A DNA stretch of 64,000 bases. Origin: Paracoccus caeni. GTDB taxonomy: Bacteria; Pseudomonadota; Alphaproteobacteria; Rhodobacterales; Rhodobacteraceae. The stretch is taken from the NCBI RefSeq assembly GCF_016629665.1, contig NZ_JAEPRQ010000005.1:124001-188000 (forward strand), read 5' to 3'. A program made the position numbers and the translations under genes. The notes below the pieces were generated by a model that saw nothing but the letters and a program-made list of their open reading frames with translations, made no database searches and was not told the DNA's origin. Shown piece after piece: positions 26,354-35,457 of the stretch (within the stretch, counting starts at the first letter, position 1; each line of letters opens with the position of its first letter).

Positions 26354-27394
26354 TCAGCTCTTGCGGCCTCCCCGCCCGTATTGAAGCGAGTTCATCAGCA
26401 CGGCGAGAACGATCACCGCGCCGGTAAAGACGGTCTGCCAGTAGGATGACACCCCGACGATGACGAGGCCCGCCGACAGGAAACCGATGACGAAAGCACC
26501 CAGCATGGTGCCACGCACATTGCCGCGCCCGCCGGTCAGCGCTGCGCCGCCAATGACGACGGCGGCAATGGCCGTCAGTTCATAGGTGGTGCCCGCCGTC
26601 GGCCCGGCCGAGGTCAGTTGCGAGGCCAGAACCAGCCCCGCCACCGCCGAGAGCATTCCCGACAGCGTATAAACCACGATCTTCACCCGCCGGACCGGCA
26701 CGCCCGACAGTTCGGCCGCGCGCTCGTTCCCGCCCGAGGCGTAAAGCCAGCGCCCGAAGGCTGAGCGTGACAGCATCAGCCCCGCAAGGATCGCGACCGT
26801 CGCCAGCACGATGACCGAGATCGGGATCCCCCAAAGCCGGTTGAAGCCCAGCCATGAAAAGCCGGTATTGCCGAACTCGGCCTTGCCGCGCAGGTTGTTA
26901 TAGGTCAGACCGTTGGTCATCAGCAGCGCGACGCCCCGTGCCACATACATGACGCCAAGCGTGGCGACGAAGGGCGGCACCTTGAAGATCGCGATCAGCA
27001 CACCGTTCAGCGCGCCCACCGCCGCGCCGACGCAAAGTGTCAGCACCACCACCGCCCAGACGGGCGGGTAAAGGATCACCCCCGCCGCATCCAGCGTGAT
27101 GCCCTGCATCATCGCCCCGGCACAGACCCCGGCCAGCGCAAGGATCGAACCGACGGACAGGTCGATCCCGCCATTCAGGATCACCAGCAGCATGCCGATA
27201 GACAGGATGCCGTAGATCGCCACCTGACTGGACATGATCAGGAAATTGCTGACGGTGAAATAGTTGGGCGAATAATATGAAAACACGGCGATAATCGCGA
27301 TCAGTGCCAGAAAGGCGCGGCCTTCCAGCAACAGATGGCCAAGGCTGAAGCCGCTGTTTTTCTTCTTCGGCGTGGCGGCGGTCGTCTCGGTCAT
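26354..27394 (-). CDS. Sugar ABC transporter permease
   Basis: 346-residue inner-membrane permease of the RbsC/BPD_transp_2 family, with about eight to ten membrane helices. The NGGIDLSVGSILALAGV segment near residue 70 and GGAALTGGRGNVRGTMLGAF near residue 280 are family signatures; the latter is the ATPase-contact loop. It lies 25 nt after the ATPase gene and 41 nt before the binding protein. It should form the channel of the putative tetritol importer (EryF-like). The N-terminal 25 residues are polar and contain KKKNSG. Confidence 0.9.
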   Translation of the reverse strand: MTETTAATPKKKNSGFSLGHLLLEGRAFLALIAIIAVFSYYSPNYFTVSNFLIMSSQVAIYGILSIGMLLVILNGGIDLSVGSILALAGVCAGAMMQGITLDAAGVILYPPVWAVVVLTLCVGAAVGALNGVLIAIFKVPPFVATLGVMYVARGVALLMTNGLTYNNLRGKAEFGNTGFSWLGFNRLWGIPISVIVLATVAILAGLMLSRSAFGRWLYASGGNERAAELSGVPVRRVKIVVYTLSGMLSAVAGLVLASQLTSAGPTAGTTYELTAIAAVVIGGAALTGGRGNVRGTMLGAFVIGFLSAGLVIVGVSSYWQTVFTGAVIVLAVLMNSLQYGRGGRKS

Positions 27395-27419
27395 AGGGTG
27401 TTATCCTTCGTCTCGATTG

Positions 27420-28961
27420 TCAGGCGGCCACGGACTCGCCCGAGGCGGCCATGATCTGTTCCTTGGTGACGGTGGAATCGAATTCTGCGGTGATCCGGCC
27501 CTTGTGCATGACGATGATGCGGTGGGCGATGGACAGGCATTCGCTGACTTCCGATGTCGAATAAAGCACCGCCAAGCCTTGCCGCGCCCCCTCGGCCAGT
27601 AGCCGGAATACCTCGGCCTTGGCGCCGATATCGATGCCGCGCGAGGGCTCGTCCAGCATGATGACCCGAGGGCGGGTGGCAAGGATCTTGCCGATCACCA
27701 CCTTCTGCTGGTTGCCGCCGGAAAGCGAGCCAATCGCCGCGCTGCCACCCGAGGTTTTCACCGTAACCTCACGGATTGTATCGGCAATCAGCCGTTTCTC
27801 GGCGCCGCGTTGGGTGATGAAGCCCTTGGTAAATCGCGCAATCGAGGCAAGCGAAAGGTTCTGCCCGACGCTCATCGTCTGCACCAGACCGTCGCGCTGT
27901 CGGTCCTCTGGCACCAGCGCCAGCCCGCGTGCAATCCGTTCGGCGATGGAGAGGCTGGAAACCTCGCGACCTTCCAGCACGATTTCCCCGGCCGAGGCGC
28001 GCAGGCGGCCTGCACAGGTCTCCAGCAATTCGGTGCGGCCCGCGCCCATAAGCCCGTAGATGCAGACGATCTCGCCCGCGCGGACATCAAGCGACAGCCG
28101 GTCCACCAGCTTGAAGCCCGCCGGATCGGGCACCGACAGATTGCGGATCGACAGCGCGACTTCGCCCTGGTCGCTGTCGGGCGGGGAGCCCAGATCGTAA
28201 TTCTCGCCCACCATGTTGCGGACAATCCATTCCAGATCGATCTCGGCCCGGGGGGCATAGGCGGTCATGTTGCCGTCGCGCAGGACCACCGCGTGATCGG
28301 TGATCGTCAGCGCCTCTTCCAGATGGTGCGAGATATAGACGATGCTGACGCCCTTGGCGGTCAGGTCGCGAATGACCTTGAACAGCACCTCGACCTCGCT
28401 GGCCGAAAGCGCGCTGGTCGGCTCGTCCATGATCAGGATGCGGCTGTCCACCGATAAAGCGCGGGCGATTTCAACGATCTGCTGCTGGCCAAGGCGCAGT
28501 TCCTCAACCGGGGTCAGCGGGTCGATATCCTCTTCCAGTTCTGTCAGAAGCCTGCGGACCTGCCGCTCTTCCTCGGCAAAATCCACTCCGGTGGCGCCGA
28601 TGATTTCGCGCCCCATAAAGATATTGTCGCGAACCGACATATTCGGGGCGAGGCTCAGTTCCTGATGGATGATCGAGATGCCCCGGTCGCGCGCGTCGTT
28701 CGCATTGGCGAAGCTGACCGGCTGACCGTCAAGGATGATCTCGCCCGTCGAGGGTTGGATCACGCCCGAAAGGATTTTCATCAAGGTCGATTTGCCCGCG
28801 CCATTTTCGCCGAAAAGCGTGGTGACCTGACCGCGATGAATGTCGAAATTCACGCCCTTCAGTGCATGGACCGAACCATAGGACTTGGCGACATTGCGCG
28901 CGGCCAACACGACTTCTCGCGCGTTCGGTTCGGTGGCGGGTGGGGCGTTTTCCGGGGTCAT
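27420..28961 (-). CDS. Sugar ABC transporter ATPase (two ABC domains)
   Basis: 513-residue RbsA-type ATPase with two nucleotide-binding domains. The first has Walker A GENGAGKST (near residue 53), signature LRLGQQQIVEIARAL and Walker B ILIMDEPT; the second has a degenerate Walker A GLMGAGRTE, signature LSGGNQQKVVIGK and VIMLDEPSRG. The weak second Walker A is normal for this family. It couples ATP hydrolysis to import by the adjacent permease. The start overlaps the DUF2291 stop (ATGA), so translation is coupled. Corresponds by position to EryE. Confidence 0.92.
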   Translation of the reverse strand: MTPENAPPATEPNAREVVLAARNVAKSYGSVHALKGVNFDIHRGQVTTLFGENGAGKSTLMKILSGVIQPSTGEIILDGQPVSFANANDARDRGISIIHQELSLAPNMSVRDNIFMGREIIGATGVDFAEEERQVRRLLTELEEDIDPLTPVEELRLGQQQIVEIARALSVDSRILIMDEPTSALSASEVEVLFKVIRDLTAKGVSIVYISHHLEEALTITDHAVVLRDGNMTAYAPRAEIDLEWIVRNMVGENYDLGSPPDSDQGEVALSIRNLSVPDPAGFKLVDRLSLDVRAGEIVCIYGLMGAGRTELLETCAGRLRASAGEIVLEGREVSSLSIAERIARGLALVPEDRQRDGLVQTMSVGQNLSLASIARFTKGFITQRGAEKRLIADTIREVTVKTSGGSAAIGSLSGGNQQKVVIGKILATRPRVIMLDEPSRGIDIGAKAEVFRLLAEGARQGLAVLYSTSEVSECLSIAHRIIVMHKGRITAEFDSTVTKEQIMAASGESVAA

Positions 28962-29632
28962 TGGACGTTCACCTCGACCGGAGTGATCATCCAGTTCTTC
29001 GGATTGATCAGCCTGAACGCGCCCACGACCTCGACGGTCTTGCCCTGCAGCGTGGCCGTGTCGATGGGGTCAAGGATCGCGGCCTTCATGGCCCGGTTGA
29101 TGCCGGAACCGGCGTCCTGATATTCGATCTGGTTCTTGAACTGGCCGAAGGCGATATCGCCCGGCACGTCACGCAATTCGGTGCCGTTGATCGCGGGGCC
29201 GGTTTGAACGCGGATGGTGATATCCTCGGGCACGCCCTCGACCGTCAATGGATAGACGCCCGAGCGGGCCTCGCCGGCGATGCCCGAAACGCGGATCGGG
29301 ATGATCGCGCCGGTGCTGGCCGCGGTGCCGTATTCGGTGACGGCGGCGTCCTTGTCGGCTGTGATCGCTTCGGCCAGCGTCTGCGCATCGACGGCCTTTT
29401 CGGTGACGAACGTCTGAATACGCGGGAATTGCTCGGTCCCGTAGGTGTCGGGCGAAAACGCCTGCTGGCGCACATCGGCGTCAGAGCCGATATGAACAAC
29501 CGTCGTGTCAAACGCGATCCCGGCAAGAACCAGCGCTGCGGTGGCGACTGTAATATAGATCCCGCGCCGTGAAGGTCGCAGCGCTTTGGGCGCGGCGGCA
29601 CGCGGCTGGTTCGGGGCTGTGTGGTCGGTCAT
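28958..29632 (-). CDS. DUF2291 family membrane-anchored protein
   Basis: 224-residue protein with a polar N-terminus, one membrane helix (about residues 25-45) and a periplasmic domain. DUF2291 proteins are regularly encoded with RbsABC-type sugar importers and are of unknown function. Visible conserved parts are FSPDTYGTEQFPRIQTFV and the C-terminal IDTATLQGKTVEVVGAFRL, which suggests an OB-like beta domain. There is no lipobox. ATG 29632 is preceded by GCGAGG; codons further upstream are unsupported. First gene of the transporter operon, divergent from eryA by about 610 nt. Confidence 0.8.
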   Translation of the reverse strand: MTDHTAPNQPRAAAPKALRPSRRGIYITVATAALVLAGIAFDTTVVHIGSDADVRQQAFSPDTYGTEQFPRIQTFVTEKAVDAQTLAEAITADKDAAVTEYGTAASTGAIIPIRVSGIAGEARSGVYPLTVEGVPEDITIRVQTGPAINGTELRDVPGDIAFGQFKNQIEYQDAGSGINRAMKAAILDPIDTATLQGKTVEVVGAFRLINPKNWMITPVEVNVQ

Positions 29633-30242
29633 TCTGCAGCCTCGCGATTGGTCGGTCCGGCATTCGGCACGGTGATGCACCGCAACATGCCGATCTTACA
29701 GCGGAACTCGCCGTCGGGCGCCGTTCCTTGATCAGTTGAGGGTAGGCCAGCGGCCGAACTTTCGCAACAATCCGCCCATGCCAGAAGCGGCAGGGGGCGA
29801 GGCTGATTTCGGGACCGATTCGTGGCCGCAGGTCGATTGAACATGGCCCCTACGATATGGCCGCGACCCGATCGCGCGCCGGATATCATGGTGGAACGCC
29901 GTTCCTTACAAAGCATTTCGACCTGCCTCCCTTGTTCTTCCGTTGCAGAGATTGCCTGTCCGAAGACGCTGGCAAAAGCCGCTGTTCCGGTCGGAATCTC
30001 CTCATTCCGAATTGCCGGTTCGAGTTAACCTATCTGAATTAAATTTCTTTGTAAGTAAAAAAATACACTTCCGTGTCGGAGGTCGTGCGAATATACAAAA
30101 GTGCAGGGAAGATCGTCCGTTCGAGTTTTTCGAGCATCTCAGCGCTTTGGCCTTTATGGCGGTGCAGACGAATCGGACGGGAGGAAAAGCATGCGGCACA
30201 GGCTTCAGGCGGGCCGTAAAATGAACAGGGTCGGGGTGGTGA
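29633..30242. promoter_or_regulatory. Divergent ery control region
   Basis: About 610 nt between the leftward transporter operon and rightward eryA. It holds two candidate operators, GGAAC-GCC-GTTCC at 29893-29905 and TTCCG-GT-CGGAA at 29985-29996, plus a looser GGAAC...GTTCC pair at 29703-29727. An 11-nt direct repeat CGCCGTTCCTT occurs near 29719 and 29897. An AT-rich stretch at 30035-30065 is a likely promoter zone, and a small leader ORF begins at 30191. Exact promoters could not be fixed by eye. Confidence 0.5.
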
Positions 30243-30256
30243 ATGGCATCTGCTGA
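30191..30256 (+). CDS. Leader ORF overlapping the eryA start
   Basis: A 21-codon ORF (begins MRHRLQAGRK, ends VVNGIC) has the best ribosome-binding site of the region, GGGAGG at 30179-30184, 6 nt before its ATG. It is in a different frame from eryA and its TGA (30254-30256) lies 14 nt past the eryA start codon, so ribosomes would terminate on top of it. eryA itself has only a weak site. This geometry suggests translational coupling; no peptide function is implied. Confidence 0.4.
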   Translation: MRHRLQAGRKMNRVGVVNGIC

Positions 30257-31838
30257 CATCCTCATCGGGATCGATGCCGGAACATCGGTCATCAAGGCGG
30301 TGGCCTTCGATCTGCGTGGTCGTCAGATTGCGGCGGCCTCGGTGCCAAATCGTTATGCTTCGGGTGCAGATGGCTCGGCCACGCAATCCTTGCGTCGGAC
30401 ATGGGACGATTGCGCGACGGCTTTGCGCAGCCTTGGCGACAAGGTCGAGGGGCTGGCGGCACGGACGGCGGCGCTGTCGGTTACGGCGCAGGGCGACGGG
30501 ACATGGCTGGTCGGGCGCGACGGGCCGGTGGGCGATGCGTGGCTGTGGCTTGACGCCCGTGCCGCGCCGACGGTCGAGCGGCTTGCGGCAAGCGATACCG
30601 ACCGCGCCCGGTTCGAGGCGACGGGAACCGGGCTCAACACCTGTCAGCAGGGCACGCAGATGGCGCATATGGATCGCCACACGCCCGCGCTTCTGGACGG
30701 GGCCGAGGTGGCGCTGCATTGCAAGGACTGGCTCTATCTGAACCTGACCGGCATCCGCGCCACCGACCCGTCCGAGGCCAGCTTCACCTTCGGCAATTTC
30801 CGCAACCGCCGTTACGACGACACGGTGATCGAGGCGCTTGGCCTCAGCCATCGCCGCAAGCTGTTGCCAGAGATCATCGACGGGACCGTCACCACACATC
30901 CGCTGACCGCGGAGGCTGCGGCCCGGACCGGGCTGCTGGAAGGCACGCCGGTTTCCTTGGGTTATGTGGATATGGTGATGACGGCGCTTGGTGCCGGGGT
31001 CTATGGCGGGGCGGGCGATATTGCCTGCTCGACCATCGGATCGACCGGCGTGCATCTGCGCGCGGTCAGTTCAGACCGGGTGCATCTGAACGATGCAGGC
31101 ACCGGCTATGTCATCTGCCTGCCGATCCCCGGCATCGTCACTCAGGTTCAGACCAATATGGCGGCGACGCTTAACCTCGACTGGATTCTTGGGGTGGCGG
31201 CAGGAATTCTGTCCGATGTCGGCAAGCCGGTCAAGCATGGCGAAATGGTTGCCCGGCTGGAAAGCTGGCTTGCGGCCAGCGCGCCGGGGCAGCTTCTCTA
31301 TCACCCCTATATCTCGGAAGCGGGAGAGCGTGGACCATTCGTCAATGCCGATGCGCGGGCGGGTTTCATCGGGCTGGCCCAGCATCACCGTTTCCCCGAT
31401 CTGCTGCGCGCCGTGGCGGAAGGTCTGGGGATGGCGACGCGCGATTGTTACGGCGCAATGGGACCGATGCCATCCGAATTGCGGCTGACCGGGGGCGCCG
31501 CGCGCTCGCCGGGTCTGCGCGGCATCGTCGCGGCGGCGCTGGACCGGCCGGTGCGCGTCTCGGATCGGGACGAGGCCGGGGCGGCGGGGGCTGCGATGAT
31601 GGCGGCGGTGGCGAATGGCGTCTATCCCGACATGCAGGCCTGTATCGCCGAATGGGTCACGCCGCTGCTGGGCGCGCCTGAACAGCCCGATCCGAAACTT
31701 GCCGAAACCTATCAACGACTGTTCCCGGCTTTCGTCGCAGCGCGAGAGGCGCTGCCCGAGGCTTGGGAGAAACTGGCAGATGCGCGCTCCGGCGCTTCGG
31801 CCCAAGAAAAGCAGGAAGGAACGCAGGATGAGCCCTGA
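30243..31838 (+). CDS. eryA: Erythritol kinase-like FGGY carbohydrate kinase
   Basis: 531-residue cytosolic sugar kinase. The N-terminal phosphate-binding segment is LIGIDAGTSVIKAVAFDLRG; other FGGY features are QGDGTWLVG, the WLWLDARAAPTV loop, GYVDMVMTALGAG and the C-terminal LRLTGGAARSPGLRGIVA. The sequence resembles EryA, which makes erythritol 4-phosphate. Identity of the sugar alcohol rests on its eryB-eryC neighbours and the EryD-type regulator. The last 11 nt overlap eryB. Its ATG follows a leader ORF that may couple translation. A xylulokinase-like specificity is less likely but not excluded. Confidence 0.85.
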   Translation: MASADILIGIDAGTSVIKAVAFDLRGRQIAAASVPNRYASGADGSATQSLRRTWDDCATALRSLGDKVEGLAARTAALSVTAQGDGTWLVGRDGPVGDAWLWLDARAAPTVERLAASDTDRARFEATGTGLNTCQQGTQMAHMDRHTPALLDGAEVALHCKDWLYLNLTGIRATDPSEASFTFGNFRNRRYDDTVIEALGLSHRRKLLPEIIDGTVTTHPLTAEAAARTGLLEGTPVSLGYVDMVMTALGAGVYGGAGDIACSTIGSTGVHLRAVSSDRVHLNDAGTGYVICLPIPGIVTQVQTNMAATLNLDWILGVAAGILSDVGKPVKHGEMVARLESWLAASAPGQLLYHPYISEAGERGPFVNADARAGFIGLAQHHRFPDLLRAVAEGLGMATRDCYGAMGPMPSELRLTGGAARSPGLRGIVAAALDRPVRVSDRDEAGAAGAAMMAAVANGVYPDMQACIAEWVTPLLGAPEQPDPKLAETYQRLFPAFVAAREALPEAWEKLADARSGASAQEKQEGTQDEP

Positions 31839-33345
31839 TACCGACATGATCGACCTTTTCGTCATTGGCGGCGGCATTAACGGAGCGGGCGTCGCCCGTG
31901 ACGCCGCCGGCCGCGGGCTGAAGGTGGTGCTGTGCGAAAAGGGTGATCTGGCCGAGGGCACCTCGTCCCGTTCCGGCAAGCTGGTTCACGGCGGGCTGCG
32001 CTATCTGGAATATTACGAATTCCGCCTTGTGCGCGAGGCGCTGATCGAACGCGAAGTGTTGATGCGCAATGCGCCGCATATCATCTGGCCGATGCGCTTC
32101 GTGCTGCCCCACAGCCCGCAGGATCGCCCGGCATGGCTGGTCCGTCTGGGGCTGTTTCTTTACGACAATCTGGGCGGCCGGAAGAAACTGCCCGGCACCC
32201 GCACGCTGGATCTGCGCCGCGATCCCGAAGGGGCCCCGCTGCTGGACCGCTATTTCAAGGGGTTCGAATATTCCGACTGCTGGGTCGATGATGCACGTCT
32301 GGTGGTCCTGAACGCCGTCGATGCCGCCGAACGCGGGGCCGAGGTGCTGACCCGTTCCGCATGTGTCTCGGCACGGCGAGAGGGCGGTGCCTGGACCGTC
32401 GAGACGCGCGATGAAAGAAGTGGAGAGATCCGCAGCTTCCGTGCCCGCTGCATCGCGAATTGCGCAGGGCCGAGGGTCAGCGATGTGATCAACAATGTCG
32501 CGGGTGGCAATTCGGCGCGGAATGTCAGGCTGGTCAAGGGCAGCCATATCATCGTGCCGAAATTCTGGAAGGGCAGCCATGCCTATCTGGTCCAGAACAA
32601 CGACAAGCGCGTGATCTTCATCAACCCCTACGAAGGTGACATGGCGCTGATCGGCACCACCGATCTGGCCTATGAGGGTCGCCCCGAAGATGTGGCCGTC
32701 GATGAAACCGAGATCGATTATCTGCTGGCCGTGGTGAACCGCTATTTCAAGGAAAAGCTGCGGCGGGGCGACGTGCTGCACAGCTTCTCTGGCGTGCGTC
32801 CGCTGTTCGACGACGGCAAGGGCAACCCCTCGGCGGTGACGCGCGACTACGTGTTCGATCTGGATCAGAATGGCGGCGCGCCGATGCTGAACATTTTCGG
32901 CGGCAAGATCACCACCTTCCGCGAACTGGCCGAGCGGGGCATGCACCGGCTGAAAGCGATCTTCCCCGAGATGGGACCGGACTGGACCGCCGAAGCACCG
33001 CTACCGGGCGGTGAGATCGCCAATGCCGATTACGAATCCTATATCGAGCTGCTGCGAGAGCTTTATCCATGGATGCCGCGCAAGCTGGTTCACCATTACG
33101 GGCGGCTTTACGGTGCGCGGACCGGCGATGTCGTGGCGAATGCGATGAGCCTCGACGCGCTTGGCCGTTACTTCGGCGGCCAGCTTTACGAGGCCGAGGC
33201 GCGCTATCTGGTCGCAAAGGAATGGGCGAAAACGCCCGAGGATGTTTTGTGGCGGCGGACCAAGCATTACCTGCATCTGACGCCGGAAGAGCGGCAGGCA
33301 TTCGCGGAATGGTTCGACAGCGCTGATCTGGCGGAGGCGGCATGA
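31828..33345 (+). CDS. eryB: Erythritol-phosphate dehydrogenase (GlpD-like)
   Basis: 505-residue FAD-dependent dehydrogenase of the GlpD family. The N-terminal dinucleotide fold reads DLFVIGGGINGAGVARDAAG, followed by EGTSSRSGKLVHGGLRYLE; the core includes HSFSGVRPLFDDG and FGGKITTFRELAERG, and the C-terminal DAO_C domain runs from about 390. In Brucella the orthologue oxidises L-erythritol 4-phosphate to a tetrulose phosphate and feeds electrons to quinone. Ordinary glycerol-3-phosphate dehydrogenase is the main alternative; the eryA and eryC flanks favour EryB. ATG 31828 has GCAGG upstream and overlaps eryA by 11 nt. Confidence 0.87.
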   Translation: MSPDTDMIDLFVIGGGINGAGVARDAAGRGLKVVLCEKGDLAEGTSSRSGKLVHGGLRYLEYYEFRLVREALIEREVLMRNAPHIIWPMRFVLPHSPQDRPAWLVRLGLFLYDNLGGRKKLPGTRTLDLRRDPEGAPLLDRYFKGFEYSDCWVDDARLVVLNAVDAAERGAEVLTRSACVSARREGGAWTVETRDERSGEIRSFRARCIANCAGPRVSDVINNVAGGNSARNVRLVKGSHIIVPKFWKGSHAYLVQNNDKRVIFINPYEGDMALIGTTDLAYEGRPEDVAVDETEIDYLLAVVNRYFKEKLRRGDVLHSFSGVRPLFDDGKGNPSAVTRDYVFDLDQNGGAPMLNIFGGKITTFRELAERGMHRLKAIFPEMGPDWTAEAPLPGGEIANADYESYIELLRELYPWMPRKLVHHYGRLYGARTGDVVANAMSLDALGRYFGGQLYEAEARYLVAKEWAKTPEDVLWRRTKHYLHLTPEERQAFAEWFDSADLAEAA

Positions 33346-34274
33346 ACCTGACGCTGTCCTTGAACACCAATCCGCTGGTTAACCGTTTTGCCGATCCCGA
33401 TGATCTGATCGACACCGTTGCCCACCAACTGCGGATCCGCGATCTGCAACTGACCCATGAATTCATCAACCCGTCCTGGCCCGCCCCGGTCATCCGCCGT
33501 CTGACCCGGCAGATGGGCGCGGCCTTGGCGCGGACCGGGGTGCGGGTGACCAGCGGCATGACCGGGCCTTACGGGCGGCTTAACCATTTTGGTCATCCCG
33601 ATGCCGATGTCCGCCGCTATTACGTGGACTGGTTCAAGACCTTCGCCGACATCACCGCCGATCTGGGCGGGCTGTCGGTCGGCACGCAATTCGCGATCCT
33701 GACCTATCGCGACTATGACGATCCCGCCCGCCGCGAGGATCTGATCCGCATAGCCATCGACTGCTGGGCCGAGGTGGCGGAACATGCCAAACGCGCGGGC
33801 CTTGCCTATGTCTTTTGGGAACCGATGAGCGTGGGGCGTGAATTCGGCGAAACCATTGCCGCCTGCATGGAATTGCAGGACCGTCTAACCGCCGCCGACA
33901 TGGCCGTTCCGATGTGGATGATGGCCGATATCGATCATGGTGATGTGACCAGCGCCAATCCCGACGACTATGATCCCTATGCCTGGGCGCGGGCGGTGCC
34001 GAAGGTTTCGCCCATCATCCATATCAAGCAGTCGCTGATGGACAAGGGCGGCCACCGGCCGTTCACCGCCGAATTCAACGCGCGAGGCCGTATCCAGCCC
34101 GAACCGCTTCTGGCTGCCTTTGCCGAAGGCGGGGCGCAGGATAACGAGATCTGTCTTGAACTGAGTTTCAAGGAACGCGAACCGAATGATCGCGAGGTCA
34201 TCGCCCAGATCGCCGAAAGCGTAGATTTCTGGGCGCCGCATATCTATACGGGCTCGGACAGGCTACATATTTGA
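33342..34274 (+). CDS. eryC: EryC-like tetrulose-phosphate isomerase/epimerase
   Basis: 310-residue TIM-barrel protein of the xylose isomerase-like/AP endonuclease 2 superfamily. It starts LSLNTNPLVNRFADPDDLI; likely metal ligands are Glu in FWEPMSVGREFGE, Asp in ADIDHGD, His in IIHIKQSL and Glu in CLELSFKERE. In the Brucella pathway EryC epimerises L-3-tetrulose 4-phosphate to the D form. The match to EryC is by overall pattern and operon position. Its ATG overlaps the eryB stop (ATGA). The next gene follows after 25 nt. Confidence 0.83.
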   Translation: MNLTLSLNTNPLVNRFADPDDLIDTVAHQLRIRDLQLTHEFINPSWPAPVIRRLTRQMGAALARTGVRVTSGMTGPYGRLNHFGHPDADVRRYYVDWFKTFADITADLGGLSVGTQFAILTYRDYDDPARREDLIRIAIDCWAEVAEHAKRAGLAYVFWEPMSVGREFGETIAACMELQDRLTAADMAVPMWMMADIDHGDVTSANPDDYDPYAWARAVPKVSPIIHIKQSLMDKGGHRPFTAEFNARGRIQPEPLLAAFAEGGAQDNEICLELSFKEREPNDREVIAQIAESVDFWAPHIYTGSDRLHI

Positions 34275-34299
34275 CATATACATTGGCTGACGAGGTTCG

Positions 34300-35457
34300 A
34301 TGACGCTTCCCCCCTTCGCCTTCGCTACAGCCACGGAAGTTCTTTTTGGCAGGGGGCAGGCCTTGGCCGCGCCCGACCGGATTGCCGCGATGGGCCGACA
34401 AGTGCTGCTGGTCCATGGCAGCCGGGCCGAGCGCAGCGACTGGCTGACGAAAGCGCTTCAGGAACGCGGGTGCGGCGTGACCGGCTTTGCCGTGTCGCAT
34501 GAGCCGGATGCGGAATTGATCGAAGCCGGTGTCGCGCTGGCGCGTCAATCGGCGGCGGATGTGGTGGTGGCATTAGGCGGCGGCTCGGTCATCGATGGCG
34601 GCAAGGCCATCGCCGCGCTGGTTCCGGCGACGCGGCCGATGCTGGATCATCTGGAGGTGGTGGGGCAGGGCCTGCCGCTGGATCATCCGCCATTGCCCTT
34701 CGTCGCCATGCCGACGACCGCAGGCACCGGGGCCGAGGTCACCCGCAATGCCGTCATCGCCATCCCCGAACACCGGCGCAAGGTCAGCCTGCGCGATGCC
34801 CGGATGCTGCCCGCTCTGGCGGTTGTCGATCCGTCGCTGACCGATGATTGCCCGCGCGCGATCACGCTGGCCTCGGGGCTGGACGCCATTACGCAGGTGA
34901 TCGAGCCATATGTCTGCACCCGGGCCAATCCGCTGACCGATGCCCTGTGCCAGGACGCGATCCCCCGCGGGCTGGCCGCGCTGCACCGGCTGATGCAGGC
35001 CGAGGATGCCGATGCACGCGACGAAATGGCCTGGGTCAGTCTTTGCGGCGGTCTTGCGCTTGCCAATTCCGGGCTGGGCGCTGTCCATGGGCTTGCAGGG
35101 CCTTTGGGCGGGCTGACAGGTGCTGCACATGGCGCGATTTGTGGTATATTGTTGCCGCAGGTCATGATTGCGAACCGAACCCTCGTGACCGATCCCCGGC
35201 TCGCGCGGCGGCTGGATCAGGTCGGACGATGGATCGGTGAAATTTTTGAAGACACGGATTCTTCTGTCGAACTTGCGGCGGGCAAACTTATTTCATGGTC
35301 GCACGACGCGGGTTTGCCGGCGCTTTCGGGTCTTGGCATCGATCGTCAGGCGATGGCAGCAGCAGCCGGGGCTGCGGCGTCTTCATCATCTATGAAGGCC
35401 AATCCGGTACATTTGAGTGAGCAAGACCTTTTTGAGATCATGGAGAAAGCAGTTTGA
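34300..35457 (+). CDS. Iron-type alcohol dehydrogenase with altered metal site
   Basis: 385-residue group III (Fe-ADH) fold protein. The NAD-binding GGGS motif is at 93-96 (VVALGGGSVIDGGKAIAAL) and MPTTAGTGAEVT at 138-148. In typical members D, H, H, H bind the metal. Here D195 (GLDAITQVIEPY) and H277 (AAHGAICGILLP) are kept, but the second ligand is Q199 and the third is G267 (VHGLAGPLGG); H263 lies nearby. This pattern defines a divergent subfamily nearer to maleylacetate reductase-like enzymes. Lying between eryC and eryD, it probably acts on a tetritol or tetrulose, but the reaction is unknown. Its stop overlaps the eryD start. Confidence 0.85.
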   Translation: MTLPPFAFATATEVLFGRGQALAAPDRIAAMGRQVLLVHGSRAERSDWLTKALQERGCGVTGFAVSHEPDAELIEAGVALARQSAADVVVALGGGSVIDGGKAIAALVPATRPMLDHLEVVGQGLPLDHPPLPFVAMPTTAGTGAEVTRNAVIAIPEHRRKVSLRDARMLPALAVVDPSLTDDCPRAITLASGLDAITQVIEPYVCTRANPLTDALCQDAIPRGLAALHRLMQAEDADARDEMAWVSLCGGLALANSGLGAVHGLAGPLGGLTGAAHGAICGILLPQVMIANRTLVTDPRLARRLDQVGRWIGEIFEDTDSSVELAAGKLISWSHDAGLPALSGLGIDRQAMAAAAGAAASSSSMKANPVHLSEQDLFEIMEKAV

